A stretch of 64,000 nucleotides of DNA from Trichomonas vaginalis G3. Its lineage: Eukaryota > Parabasalia > Trichomonadida > Trichomonadidae. A program made the position numbers and the translations under genes. The notes under the pieces are model-generated. The model saw nothing but the letters and a program-made list of their open reading frames with translations, had not been told where the DNA came from and made no database searches. Shown piece after piece: positions 35,414-46,300 of this stretch. Location: positions 34,502,082 to 34,566,081 of the forward strand of contig NC_067207.1 of the NCBI RefSeq assembly GCF_026262505.1, written 5' to 3'. Numbering within the stretch: position 1 is the first letter of the stretch; each line of letters begins with the position of its first letter.

Positions 35414-37630
35414 ATGATTGAAATTAAACGATCTTTAATGGACATAAGCAAAGGTACAGGTAAATTGACATCTATAAACTCGTTTAGATGCTGGATGCGT
35501 ATAGTAATACTGATGCGTGCAAAATCTTACCGCTATTGGCCCTTATTTTTCTGTTCCTTTTCTTTAATTTTTGCTAATGCCGCCAATGCAACGCATATAA
35601 ATACTGTTCCTTCTAAAAATTTCACATTTTCTTATTATTTCGCAATCAAAGAATATCCACAATCAAACAAAATTATTATTCGCCCAGATACATTTGAAAA
35701 TAGACTTATTGGTAACATCTCATACGAATCTCTTCATCCAGAACTAATTCGATACAAGAACACAACAGGCGGAACTTATTTTTTTGATAAAGGTGATACA
35801 TACGATATCAGTTCTTCAGATAATCTAACCAAAATCAATATTACCTCTTTTTCAAGCGATCACTTCATCTTCCTAGACAAGATTTCAAAAATGCAAAATA
35901 TTTCGCAAACTAATGCGTCTCTTTATTCATATAGAAGTTACAAAACTCGCAAAGCTTTTGCTTAGGAAGTTTGGATCTTCGTAACCATTTATTTCTTTTA
36001 TATGACAAGTAATTTTAACATGTTGAGTAATTGGATGCATGATAAGACATTAGTGCTCATGAACACATCTGGTATTAGTGATATAATCCTCTGGGCTGGT
36101 TTTGTCTTTATAGACCTGTTCTTTTGTGTTGTTTCTTCTTTGATTTTTGCAATTTTCGAAACAACGCACGATGCATACAGAAGTGCTAAAGTTAACTTCG
36201 GAGAATTGTATGCATTTCTTCTACTTGCGTCTTTTTCCCTTTATTTTATTGGAATTTGTTTTGTTCCTCTTTTTAACACTCCTAAGAAGTTTGGATTCCT
36301 CGTCCTTTATTACTTGATTACTGTAGAAGTTGGCTGGGCCATAGCCATAATCCCTGGCTTCCAATACCAGCATTTAGATTTAGTATTTCCGGCTTGCACT
36401 GTACAGAGCTATTTCTCTAACATGGGCCAAGCTGAGATAGATCCTGATCATCCATACGTAGTTCATTCGAACAAAACTCTTATTGCTGCCTTAGTTGTTC
36501 AAATTATTGTTTTAACTTTTATTTTCGTGTTCATGATTTTGATAGCCCCGAAAAAATGGGGTATTCCTGAGATAGGAATAACAAAAATGTTCTCTCTGTC
36601 GGCTTGGAAAAGGTTCTTCAAGTTCAAAAATGACGTAGTCCCTGCAAATTTAGGTGACACCCCCTATCTTTCTGTTTCGAACCTCACAAAAGTATATACA
36701 GGTAAGAAAACAATAAAAGCTATTGACTCTCTTGACTTCACTGTAGGTCGTGGAGAAACAATTTTGATTATAGGTCCAAATGGAAGCGGAAAAACTACAT
36801 TATTATCTTCATTAACAGGAGCAATTCCATGTGATGAAGGAAAACTCAAGGTGAATGGTTTCAATGCTGACTTCATTGACCTCCAGAAGTGTACTGGCTT
36901 CTGCTACCAAGAAAATGTATTTGCAGAAGGATTGAACGTTAAGCAGCACCTACAATTCTTCGGCCGATTAAGAGGAGCTTCAAAGGAAGAGATCCAAGAC
37001 CATATTGATTATATTACCTCCAAACTTGGAATCGAAGATCTTTTGAACAAAGACCCTGCAAAGCTCTCTGGCGGTCAGAAGAGGTGTGTTTCAGTCGCAA
37101 TGGCCTACATTGGCGCGCCACCGTTAGTAATCTTGGACGAACCGACATCTGGAGTTGATGTCTACCGAAGACAGCTTCTTTGGAAGATTGCCTCTTACTT
37201 TGAGAATACCACTACGCTCATTGCAAGCCACAGTTTGGAAGAAGGCGAAAGCGTCGCAAGTCGAATTTTCGTGATGGACGGTGGAAACCTAATTTTTATG
37301 GGAACCCCTTCAGAATTACGTGCTAAATATAAATGTGGATACAGATTGAAGTTTTTGATGGACGATGAAACACAAGTTGTAGATAAAGCTGAAGAAGTGC
37401 TGAAACTCGTTCAGCAAACAGTCCCAAGTGCTGTTTTAGACTATGAAATGGCAGATTCAATTATGGTTCCTGTTTGTGATCAAGTTCTGAAATTGCTCAA
37501 AATTATGGATGAAAGTGTCAAAGAATTGGGAATAAATGGATACACTATCACCGTTGAAGCACTTGAACACATTATGTTGAGAATGATCGCAGACAAAGAT
37601 CAAGACATGTCAGGAAATAAATTTAATTAA
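35414..37630 (+). pseudogene. ABCA-type half transporter with an in-frame TAG
   Basis: One continuous frame runs from ATG 35414 to TAA 37630 except for a TAG at 35963-35965. The 5' part (183 codons) has one membrane span near residue 45 and an Asn-rich extracellular loop with many N-glycosylation sites. After the TAG the frame continues EVWIFVTIYFF and an ATG at 36002 opens 542 codons: five or six spans (residues about 25-190), then a nucleotide-binding domain with GPNGSGKTT (258-266), LSGGQKR (about 355), LVILDEPTSGVD (about 378) and SHSLEE. ABCA proteins move lipids. The gene may be inactive, read through at the TAG, or represent a sequencing error; the NBD part alone is intact. Confidence 0.85.
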
Positions 37631-38878
37631 ATAGATTATAGAATTTATGTTATAAATATTTGTTATATAATTATACTATTTTATTTGCAAAACTTTTTTT
37701 AATATTAATCGATTAATACATGTAAAAACACAAATTTACGAGTGTACTTTTATATTAGATAGTCTTATACTAAGAAATGTATTTGATAGGTACATAAGTC
37801 ATAAAATATGCTTTGAAAACCTAATAATATGTTTTGAATTTAAAGAGATTTTTTAAAATTTCGTAATTTATTTGATAAAATGATAACATCGAGGATACAA
37901 TATATGTTATGCTGCATAATTTTGAATAATACAAAATTCAAATTCAAGATGTGTCAATCGATAATATTATGCAGAAATAAAATTCATCTTTAGGTGTATA
38001 CGTAGTGTTTTTAAAATGTTAACATCTAATTATACATTTTTACGGTTAAAAATTTTTTTGAAATAATATTTTTATTGAAAATGTTCATATCGACTAAATA
38101 TTTTCTATGTAATCAAGTATAAAAGAATTCTTTTTAACCTTCCCATTGTTGCTCTCAAAAATATAATCATGATTTTGAAAGGATCGCAACAAAATGAGAT
38201 TAATAAAAATATTGTTTTTGAAATATTGTGCCAAAAAGCTGAAATGAATTTTCGCGTGAAATCAATTTGAAGAAATTTTTGAGAAAATTATTCGATAATC
38301 AACGTATAACTGAAAAGAAGGTTGTTTTCAAACCATATGGTAATGAACAAGATTTGGTTATAAAATAATTTAGGAAAAGGCGGTTTCCTCAGAAAATTGT
38401 AATTATAAATCATATTCGAATGATCTTGAAATTTAAATATCGAATGTAAATCCAAACATCCACTTCTCCTTATTGAAAAAATAATCATCATAAAACATAT
38501 TTCTCATTCAAAAGTTCATAACAATAAAAAATAAAAAAATTGATCGGATAAAAGTTAATACAATGTTATCTCATGTCTCTCTATATAAATAATTTGAATT
38601 GTATACTCAAAAATCTATTGTTATTTGCGGTTGAAATCTGTTTTTAATAAAAAGTGCAGTTATTTTTTGACATTTAATTTTCTATATTAGATTCTATTTA
38701 TAAATTTGCTGATTTTTAAACAAATTTCAAGAGTTTCATTGCCAAACCGATAAATTCTCAAAAGAACCTCTATTCAAATCAAAAACTCAGAATAATGATA
38801 TACGAATGGAATGCAAATAATTCCTCCAAATTTGTGGTTTTATACTTTTGAGAGAATTATTCATTTTCAAATTTTATC
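37631..38878. other. 1.25-kb AT-rich intergenic region
   Basis: No coding frame of weight, no clear repeat or palindrome. Very high A+T. It carries the 3' end of the ABCA gene and the promoter of the Myb gene. Confidence 0.6.
38861..38867 (+). promoter_or_regulatory. Initiator-like TCATTTT
   Basis: TCATTTT, a good match to TCA-Py-(T/A), with A+1 at 38863, 16 bases before the Myb ATG. Confidence 0.55.
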
Positions 38879-39436
38879 ATGTTTGATTCTGTTGACTTGC
38901 AGGAATATTCTGTTGATAATGGGACACTTAGAAAACGCTTTACTAAGCAAGAAGACCAATTAATTCAATATCTTTATGAGAAGAAAGGAATTAAAAGTTG
39001 GGTTGAGATAGGAAGAAGAGTTCCCGGTCGTACAGCACGCCAATGCCGTGATCGCTACAAGAATTATTTATTTAAAGGACTTGTAAAGAGGCCATGGACT
39101 CCAGAAGAAGATCAACTAATTATTGCAAAATATAAGATATTTGGAGCACATTGGGTCAAGATTTCTCAATTTCTCAATGGAAGATCTGGCAATAATGTCA
39201 AGAACAGATGGCATAAATATCTTTGTAAAAACTTCCCAAAATATGACTCAACAAGCCAATCAGCTGAAGAAAGCCAACATGAACCAATTCAAGAGTCTAT
39301 TCATGAAGTCCCTGCTGAAAATACCCAAAAGGAAGCCAAGTTTTACCAAAAGATTACCTTCCCTGAGATTTTAACATCTAGACCATGGGAAATTATCCTT
39401 CCTCATGAAGTAAGTCATTATATGACTGTTGCTTGA
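38879..39436 (+). CDS. R2R3 Myb DNA-binding protein
   Basis: ATG 38879, 185 residues. Two Myb repeats: RFTKQEDQLIQYLYEKKG...WVEIGRRVPGRTARQCRDRY at about 20-66 and RPWTPEEDQLIIAKYKIFG...WVKISQFLNGRSGNNVKNRW at about 73-119, each with the Trp spacing and the recognition-helix motif. The last 65 residues are acidic and Gln/Ser rich. Myb proteins are one of the largest regulator families of trichomonads and act through promoter sites near YAACGG-like cores. A second Myb gene of the same type is in this window (52792-53433). Confidence 0.97.
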   Translation: MFDSVDLQEYSVDNGTLRKRFTKQEDQLIQYLYEKKGIKSWVEIGRRVPGRTARQCRDRYKNYLFKGLVKRPWTPEEDQLIIAKYKIFGAHWVKISQFLNGRSGNNVKNRWHKYLCKNFPKYDSTSQSAEESQHEPIQESIHEVPAENTQKEAKFYQKITFPEILTSRPWEIILPHEVSHYMTVA

Positions 39437-39924
39437 AACTCAGTATTTTGTATTTTGTCATGTTATTTTTGTTATTATGTATTTCTTTTAGTAAACTAAT
39501 ACGGATTTTAATAAAATTTAATTATGTGATGTCCAATAGTTGAGTGCTGTGGTTTGTTATAATATCGATGAAGTTCAATATACAAGTCACATTTTAAACA
39601 TCTTAAACAGGTAATTAGTCAATACATTTAAAAATGTGTTTTCCATATGTTTTTAGTGAGAATATTTTTTGTTACAGACTAGAATTATTTATTCTTCCAG
39701 ATCCATTAAGTCTAATAATGATGTTTTATTACAGAAAAGCGAATAAGCATTGAACATCTATAATGTCCTTGGCCAACATTAGCTAAATCTATGATATTTA
39801 TATCTTCCAAAATTTCGAAATTCATGAAAATATAATATCTTGAGCCGAAAAACATTGAAATATACTGATATATTGGAATGTTTTGTACACGTGCGAATAG
39901 AGCTACTTTTAATTCTTTTTTCGT
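39437..39924. other. AT-rich spacer, nothing found
   Basis: About 490 bases between the Myb gene and the 1012-aa gene. No coding frame, repeat or palindrome of note. A TATTTTGTATTTTG direct repeat-like stretch follows the Myb stop. Confidence 0.55.
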
Positions 39925-42900
39925 ATGTTATCAGAAAAAAAAAGGTGTAGCAAAATAATCAAAAATAGTCATATGAAGGATACCCTCAAATCTCTCTATA
40001 GAGGGATGAGAGGGTGTCATGATCCTTCTCAGCAAAGTATTGAAGAGTATGTTTCGAGCTTTCATCAATGGTTATACTCGATTCTGAAAAGTTCTGACAA
40101 ATTCTCAAATGAACTCAAGGCAAAATCATTTATTCTCAATAATCTTACTTTATCCACAGATATATGCAAGCGATTTCCAACTAAATCACAAGGTATTTTA
40201 GTAAATATGATCGAAATCCTCCGAATTCTTTTGCAGCCAGTCGAATACAATAACATCAGAAATGTCTCATGGCAATCTATAATTCAAATTGTCAATATAT
40301 TTTCAGAATACGTTCCATTTCAAGCCTTTGCGTATTTATTTCTAACTGCATTTTATTGTGATCCAGATACAGTTGACAAATTTTCTTTAGGGCCGAATGT
40401 AGATAGTATTTTGCTGCAAACAAAAGAGATATCGAAAAAAATCAGCAATTCTGAAGTTCGATTATCATTTTATTGGGCTGAATTATATGTTACGTATGTT
40501 TTTCCACAGATACTTAATTCGAGGATTGAAGCTGACTGTGGAAAAAGCTGCATTTTCTTAATAATAACGAGCATAATTACAAAGTTAGGAAACGGTGTCA
40601 ACATTTTCATAAACATTCCTATTTCAGGTGTATCTGGTAAAACTGAAATAGTTGATGATAATTTTTGCATTCTTTTGCTAAAAGGCATAAATTTCATCAA
40701 CGATTCTGATTCCTTGATTTTTCCTACTCACAAATTACTAAATTCTCTGATCTCATATCACGGAATTCCGATTTCTACATCAGATGACCTGCAATCTCCC
40801 CAATTCAGCTTGGTCAGCACCTTCTTTGCTCCTTCCCACGAAACAGCTGTCATTTTGGATAGGATCAGCAACAACGACGCGCTAAATTACCAAGTGACTC
40901 GCTTAATTATAAAGATGTTTTCGATGATCAACTCTTTCCCTGACCCTGTTGCAAAGAAGCAGATGATTGAGCAGCACATCATCAGATCGCGAATATTCCT
41001 AGCTCAATCAGCCGGAATGGGCAGAAGCGCGAAATTTATCATTGAACTATCGCAATCCCTTGTACAATTGAAGAAACCATTGTTTGCCAAATTGTTAGTT
41101 CTGATACTGAATGTAATTAGTGATGTCTGCATCACAGATATTGGGTCACTGTTCACTATCTACTCATGCATGGAAATGGCGAGCGAGTACTTGCAAGGAG
41201 ACAACGAACTCAAGTCTGTTCTAGCGCATATATCAGCCCAGCTTGCACTGATTTCGATGAAGTGCATCTGCGGAGTTGATTCGCACGCTTCGAACTGCGA
41301 TGTATATGACAACCACGTTCTGAGAGAACTTACTCTGTTTATAAATCCGGAAAAGGAAAATTTGGACTCTTCACTGGAATTTCCACCGAATTATTTCTTC
41401 CAACCGAATTTAAACGCTAAAGATGAAAACGCTCGCTTGTTTGTGTACAACTTCCTCGAAGTGTTCGGAGTCACTCGCCACCACTTCATCATTGCCATCT
41501 TCGCAACCACATGGCTCCAGGCATTTAAATTCCAAACGCCAACTGACTTGAGGTTCTTCTCAACGGACTTGGTGTCGCTCCTCCTCCAGGTCCTGCCTTC
41601 GCTCTCGGTCAGAGCATTGCAAATTATATCGGAAATCGCTCATGCTTCACAAAACGAGAAATTTCAGAAAAAATCAGCAGTGAAATACTTAGTTTACTTA
41701 ATGGAGATGATGGGATCCAAGGAAAAGGACATAAGGGCTATGGCCGCTCAGTGTGCAATGACTTACTTCCTGTGTGGACAAACTCTGTCGTACAGCTTAC
41801 TTCCGAAAATTGTAGATTATTTGGATAGTTTGCCATCATTTAGAGTGACACCAATAGTCTGTAATTTCATAATATCATGTATCTCTATTGCAATTGCTTC
41901 CAATAACAAAGAAATGGAAAATAAAATAATCAAAATCTCTGGTAAGTGCTATGTGACTGAAGATATGATAACAAATATGAACATAGTGCTTTCTGCATCA
42001 AAGGAGGGAAGTACTGAGTTCCGGAAACGCACGAATTCTTTCATTGCGGAATGGAAACCATCAAATTTCATGTCTTGTTCACTTTTGCTGAGCTGTCCTT
42101 TCTTCTTTGACGAAATTAACTCTTACAACAGCTTCTTCTTTGACATAATCATCTCTTCGCTCGTATGTTTTGTTTCCGATCAGCAAAACTCGGATCTAAA
42201 TTCTGACGCTGTGGCAGAATTTATCATGACGATTATGTCAAATATCAAAAATATTTCCCAGCTCACAGACAAAATCCAAGATCTTTACAGCTTCTGCCAA
42301 GAGATGAATATGAATCTGGACAGAATCACCGATTCATACGATCAAATGATTTATCTGTTCATGAAAAGGAGATCTCGATCATTTGTTAATCAGAATGATG
42401 TTATTGCGGCATACACTAGCGATAAAACCGAAGTAGTAACAGATAGTAGCAATTGTGTTACAGGAAAGAACCCCGAAATGTCATTTAAGTATAAAATAGA
42501 AGGAAGAGCCAATATGCTCTGCCAAATGATGCTTCAGCAAACATTCGGCCAAACTGAAGAAATATGTAACTCTATCAACTCAGTAACAAAAAAGGTGATT
42601 ACGGTAATGATCGAAACACCAAAATCAAAGAGGCAAAAGCAGTTTGTTGAAATGCTTGGTCAGAGATTTGATACGAAAATAATAAGAAAAACGCCTCTCC
42701 TTGACATTGTTTTCGATTTAAATTTAGCTGAGTCCGAATTTGCTGTCACTTTTTCACTTACCAAAAATACCACTCGAAATTTCCTTGAGATTTCTATCCT
42801 TCCTTGTGAAGGAAACTTCATAAATCTCATGGTGAAAGGAGAAAAGAGCTTCAACTCCTTCTCTGAAAGGTATATTGTGTCATTAAGAGATGCAGTGTGT

Positions 42901-42963
42901 ATAACTCTGTCTTCTATTTTGATGACATACCAAAAGCTTAATTTTTCTAAAAATGTAAACTAG
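39925..42963 (+). CDS. Large helical (HEAT/armadillo-like) protein, unknown
   Basis: ATG 39925 gives 1012 residues; a second ATG at 39973 (residue 17, MKDTLKSLYRGMRG) may be the real start because the first 16 residues are Lys/Ser-rich filler. The sequence is helical from end to end with repeated amphipathic pairs, no membrane spans and no low complexity, which suggests an alpha-solenoid scaffold. The final 150 residues (about 860-1000) look strand-rich, with ITVMIETPKSKRQKQFVEML and FLEISILPCEGNF, and form a separate C-terminal domain. I do not recognise the family. GTPase-activating scaffolds of the tuberin/RalGAP kind have such a layout, but no diagnostic motif is seen. Confidence 0.85.
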   Translation: MLSEKKRCSKIIKNSHMKDTLKSLYRGMRGCHDPSQQSIEEYVSSFHQWLYSILKSSDKFSNELKAKSFILNNLTLSTDICKRFPTKSQGILVNMIEILRILLQPVEYNNIRNVSWQSIIQIVNIFSEYVPFQAFAYLFLTAFYCDPDTVDKFSLGPNVDSILLQTKEISKKISNSEVRLSFYWAELYVTYVFPQILNSRIEADCGKSCIFLIITSIITKLGNGVNIFINIPISGVSGKTEIVDDNFCILLLKGINFINDSDSLIFPTHKLLNSLISYHGIPISTSDDLQSPQFSLVSTFFAPSHETAVILDRISNNDALNYQVTRLIIKMFSMINSFPDPVAKKQMIEQHIIRSRIFLAQSAGMGRSAKFIIELSQSLVQLKKPLFAKLLVLILNVISDVCITDIGSLFTIYSCMEMASEYLQGDNELKSVLAHISAQLALISMKCICGVDSHASNCDVYDNHVLRELTLFINPEKENLDSSLEFPPNYFFQPNLNAKDENARLFVYNFLEVFGVTRHHFIIAIFATTWLQAFKFQTPTDLRFFSTDLVSLLLQVLPSLSVRALQIISEIAHASQNEKFQKKSAVKYLVYLMEMMGSKEKDIRAMAAQCAMTYFLCGQTLSYSLLPKIVDYLDSLPSFRVTPIVCNFIISCISIAIASNNKEMENKIIKISGKCYVTEDMITNMNIVLSASKEGSTEFRKRTNSFIAEWKPSNFMSCSLLLSCPFFFDEINSYNSFFFDIIISSLVCFVSDQQNSDLNSDAVAEFIMTIMSNIKNISQLTDKIQDLYSFCQEMNMNLDRITDSYDQMIYLFMKRRSRSFVNQNDVIAAYTSDKTEVVTDSSNCVTGKNPEMSFKYKIEGRANMLCQMMLQQTFGQTEEICNSINSVTKKVITVMIETPKSKRQKQFVEMLGQRFDTKIIRKTPLLDIVFDLNLAESEFAVTFSLTKNTTRNFLEISILPCEGNFINLMVKGEKSFNSFSERYIVSLRDAVCITLSSILMTYQKLNFSKNVN

Positions 42964-43015
42964 TCTATTCAAAAATAATTTTTTTTTACAACGGGAAAAT
43001 AAAAAAGTTACCTTT

Positions 43016-44461
43016 ATGAATATCTTTGGACCGAAAATTATATCTCTTTCGGTCAAACATCCTCCCCAATTAGCTCCATTAAAGATTAGGGAGCCCCAGC
43101 CTCCAAATTCAAAAAGAACAGCTCATGGAGCAAGAAAATCTCAAAAAAATCAGCAGCAAATATCATCTCCAAGACCTTCATACAAATTAAGCATGCTTAT
43201 AAAAGACTTACCGATTAGTTCACCGCGCCCATCAGTAAAAAGACCGGTTGCATTTCCGTCTCCACCACAATCACCACGCTCACCAAGACAAAATAACATA
43301 AACCCATCAAAAGTTTTATTAGACAAGGTTAATTATATGATAGAAAACCCAGTAATTAGTCCTCTCACCGAGTTTGAAAGAAAGATAGAAACCTTATCTT
43401 CGATCAATCATTTAGTACCAAGAATTTGGGATGGACAGCCCTCTAACATCCCTCGGCTCCTTGATCCCCTCTTTCGGATGATCAAAATGCATATATTTCA
43501 GCCTTTACCAAAGTTTTCTCCTTTTTTACTTTATTCAGAAACAAAAGTTGCTGTTTCTCGGCAATTTTGGCCAGCACTCTCAATAATATACAAAACTCTT
43601 GCATATATTATCAAAAACACTTCACATCAAGAATTGAACAACTATATCAATCAAGATTTCATAAAATCCCTCATGGGTGTTCTTCAATCACCAGATGCGA
43701 ATGAATCTCTTGCTTCTGAAGACTGTATCACAGAAATTTTTGACAAATTTCTTCGTTATCAAGTTTTTATATTTAAAAGCGCTGTATCCCTTTTAAGCTC
43801 ATTCGTAGATGGGGCAATAAATCATGTCTCAGTGGCGCCTTGCATCAGGCTCTCTCATTACTTCCTTCTCTTCAATAAAGTTGACTTACACTCGATCGCT
43901 TTCAATGTGGTCGCCCCCTTAATTTCGTGTCACTTTTCTTCCGATTACTTTGATGATTTAGAGAAGATAATCATGTTTTTGTGCGATAATGATCCTGGTT
44001 TGAATCCTTTTTTCAGCCAGTATCTCATAGCACACTTCCCTGCGAGCGACAGCGCCAAATCTTGCTTATTCCTTGATTTAATTGCAAGACTTGATGTCAA
44101 ATGTCCAAACGAAGCATTCGTAAGGTTAGTAAGTGACTGCGTGATGTCGCCAAACTTCAGAGTTTCGCTGGCCGCGCTGCAGGTAATAACTCGTAATTTC
44201 ATTCAGAGAAATCCAAGGGCAGCCAGGTTGCTAGTCAACAACGTAAGCAAGGCGAGGTCCCATTGGTGCGATATGGTCAGAGATTTAGCTCAAGTTATAT
44301 ATAAATTACTAATGGATGCCGACAGAGGCGCAATGCGAGCGGCATTGCATCTAAATGAGCGTGAAGCCAAGAAAGGAAAGGAAAAAGCTCAAATTTGGAA
44401 AGAAATTTTTGAAAAGAGCGGATCCGATATCAATAATATAGATTTTGTTTTTTGTTTGTAA
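43016..44461 (+). CDS. PP2A regulatory subunit B56 (B') family
   Basis: ATG 43016, 481 residues; the solenoid begins after a Pro/Ser-rich, disordered N-terminal 100 residues with repeated SSPRPS motifs. The B56 hallmarks are in order: MIKMHIFQPLPKF, AVSRQFWPALSIIYKTLAYII, NYINQDFIKSLMGVLQSPD, CITEIFDKFLRYQVFIFKSAV, then LLFNKVDLHS-type helices and the end WCDMVRDLAQVIYKLL. B56 subunits direct PP2A to substrates with LxxIxE motifs. The basic/Ser-Pro head could be phosphorylated. 52 bases after the preceding gene. Confidence 0.88.
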   Translation: MNIFGPKIISLSVKHPPQLAPLKIREPQPPNSKRTAHGARKSQKNQQQISSPRPSYKLSMLIKDLPISSPRPSVKRPVAFPSPPQSPRSPRQNNINPSKVLLDKVNYMIENPVISPLTEFERKIETLSSINHLVPRIWDGQPSNIPRLLDPLFRMIKMHIFQPLPKFSPFLLYSETKVAVSRQFWPALSIIYKTLAYIIKNTSHQELNNYINQDFIKSLMGVLQSPDANESLASEDCITEIFDKFLRYQVFIFKSAVSLLSSFVDGAINHVSVAPCIRLSHYFLLFNKVDLHSIAFNVVAPLISCHFSSDYFDDLEKIIMFLCDNDPGLNPFFSQYLIAHFPASDSAKSCLFLDLIARLDVKCPNEAFVRLVSDCVMSPNFRVSLAALQVITRNFIQRNPRAARLLVNNVSKARSHWCDMVRDLAQVIYKLLMDADRGAMRAALHLNEREAKKGKEKAQIWKEIFEKSGSDINNIDFVFCL

Positions 44462-44656
44462 ATGTTATTTATGTATTACGGTTAGAATTTACTCAATCAT
44501 CGGCTTTTCACAAAAATTATGAGGTTCCGTTGATTGAATACTAACTTCCTCGAAATATAAATTTTTCTTTGGGATTAGATATATAATGTGAATTTATCAT
44601 TCAAACAAAAATTTATTTTTGTGATAAAAAATTTTTCATATTTTTTTTCATACTTC

Positions 44657-46300
44657 ATGAATTCGATTGTATACGGTAGCCATTATCAGCAAAAACGCGG
44701 AAACCTAAATAGCGCTCAAGGTGCTATAGCAAATGTTTGTACCACAGACGTTGTTAACGAAAGTCCAATTGTTGATATCCATTTGTCTGCGAAAAACCTT
44801 CCAAAGCTTGACATTGGTAGCCAAAGTGATCCTTTGTGCGTTGTTTTCATCCCTATTAATGGACAATGGGTAGAAGCCGCCAGAACAGAAGTAATTTGGG
44901 ATAATCCAAACCCATCTTGGGTAAAAATCATCAAAACCTACTACATCTTTGAAACAAATCAACCACTCAGATTTTGTGTTTATGATGCCGACTCAGAGAA
45001 AGCAGACCTTTCAAAACATGACTTTGTTGGACAGTGTGAAACAACTGTCCAACAAATCGTTAGCAATTTCGGTCATGATATTACTCTTGATTTGCATGAT
45101 TCACATCATAACTCAAAGCGCGGCCAGCTTGTCATAACTGGCGAGCAAGCAGCAAATTGCACAGCTGTTGCCACATTCCAACTTGCTGTCCGAAACCTTA
45201 AGAAGATGCATACATTCTCTCGTAACAATCCATACATTATCCTTTCAAAGGGTAGCGAATCCGGCCGTTTGCTTCCTTCTTACAAATCTGAGTACTGCCG
45301 TAAATGTGCAAGCTGCACTTTCCGCCAGGCTGACGTTTCTCTGCAGTCGTTGTGTAATGGCGATCAAGAAGTACCGATCACCGTTTCTGTCTTCAACTTC
45401 CGCAGCGGCAAAGTTGATGAGCTAATTGGCAGCTTCTCTGCATCCCTCAACAGGCTCATGGAGAATCAAGGCCAAGAGTTCGAGCTGAAGGATACTAAAA
45501 ACAAATCCGTCGGTTTCTTCAAATTTGTAACATTACAGATTGGCCATCGCCCAACATTCCTTGATTACATCCGCAGCGGCCTCCAACTCAACTTGATTAC
45601 TGCGATTGATTACACTGCATCAAACGGAGACCCTCGCACACCAAACTCCTTGCACTATATCAATCCTTCCATGCCAAATCAATACGAAACCTGTATATGG
45701 TCGGTTGGAAGCATTGTTTGCCCTTACGACTCAGATCAGCAGTTCCCTGTTTTCGGATTTGGCTGCAAGATCAATGGCACTGTAAACCATTGCTTCCCAG
45801 TTACATTTAACCCACAGAACCCTAATGTCCCATCGTTGCAAGATATCGTCGGCGCCTACAGACATTCTTTGACTCAAGTACAGCTTTCTGGGCCAACACT
45901 GTTCGCTCCTATAATTACTAGCGCAACACAAGTTGCTCAAGCATCATTCGCCGAAAGTAGAACTTACACAATTTTGATGATTATCACAGACGGAATTATC
46001 AACGATATGAGAGAGACAATTGACGCCATTGTAGCAGCATCAGATGCTCCCCTCTCTATCATTATCATCGGTGTTGGTACCGCTGACTTCGGCGCAATGG
46101 ATGTCCTCGACGCTGATGATGTACCACTTAGATCTTCGTCTGGAGTAGTGATGAAGAGAGATATCGTACAATTCGTTCCATTTAGACAGTTCGGAGCACA
46201 GGGAGGACCAGCTCTAGCTGCGGCTGTATTAGAGGAAGTTCCTCGCCAGGTCGACCAGTTCTGCCGCGCACACGGATTTGTTCCACAGCTTAAGCAATAA
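44657..46300 (+). CDS. Copine (two C2 domains plus vWA-like domain)
   Basis: The frame is open from 44588, but its first ATG is 44657, right after TCATACTTCATG, giving 547 residues. C2A begins at SPIVDIHLSAKNLPKLD, with Asp-rich loops (GSQSDPLCVVF, YDADSEKADLSKHDFVG). C2B follows (ATFQLAVRNLKKM... GSESGRLL). The copine vWA-like domain has the MIDAS-type AIDYTASNGDP, PVFGFGCK, and the VPSLQDIVGAYRHSL...GPTLFAPII run typical of copines, ending with FVPFRQFG and VPRQV. Copines bind phospholipid membranes in a calcium-dependent way. Normal length for the family. Confidence 0.97.
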   Translation: MNSIVYGSHYQQKRGNLNSAQGAIANVCTTDVVNESPIVDIHLSAKNLPKLDIGSQSDPLCVVFIPINGQWVEAARTEVIWDNPNPSWVKIIKTYYIFETNQPLRFCVYDADSEKADLSKHDFVGQCETTVQQIVSNFGHDITLDLHDSHHNSKRGQLVITGEQAANCTAVATFQLAVRNLKKMHTFSRNNPYIILSKGSESGRLLPSYKSEYCRKCASCTFRQADVSLQSLCNGDQEVPITVSVFNFRSGKVDELIGSFSASLNRLMENQGQEFELKDTKNKSVGFFKFVTLQIGHRPTFLDYIRSGLQLNLITAIDYTASNGDPRTPNSLHYINPSMPNQYETCIWSVGSIVCPYDSDQQFPVFGFGCKINGTVNHCFPVTFNPQNPNVPSLQDIVGAYRHSLTQVQLSGPTLFAPIITSATQVAQASFAESRTYTILMIITDGIINDMRETIDAIVAASDAPLSIIIIGVGTADFGAMDVLDADDVPLRSSSGVVMKRDIVQFVPFRQFGAQGGPALAAAVLEEVPRQVDQFCRAHGFVPQLKQ

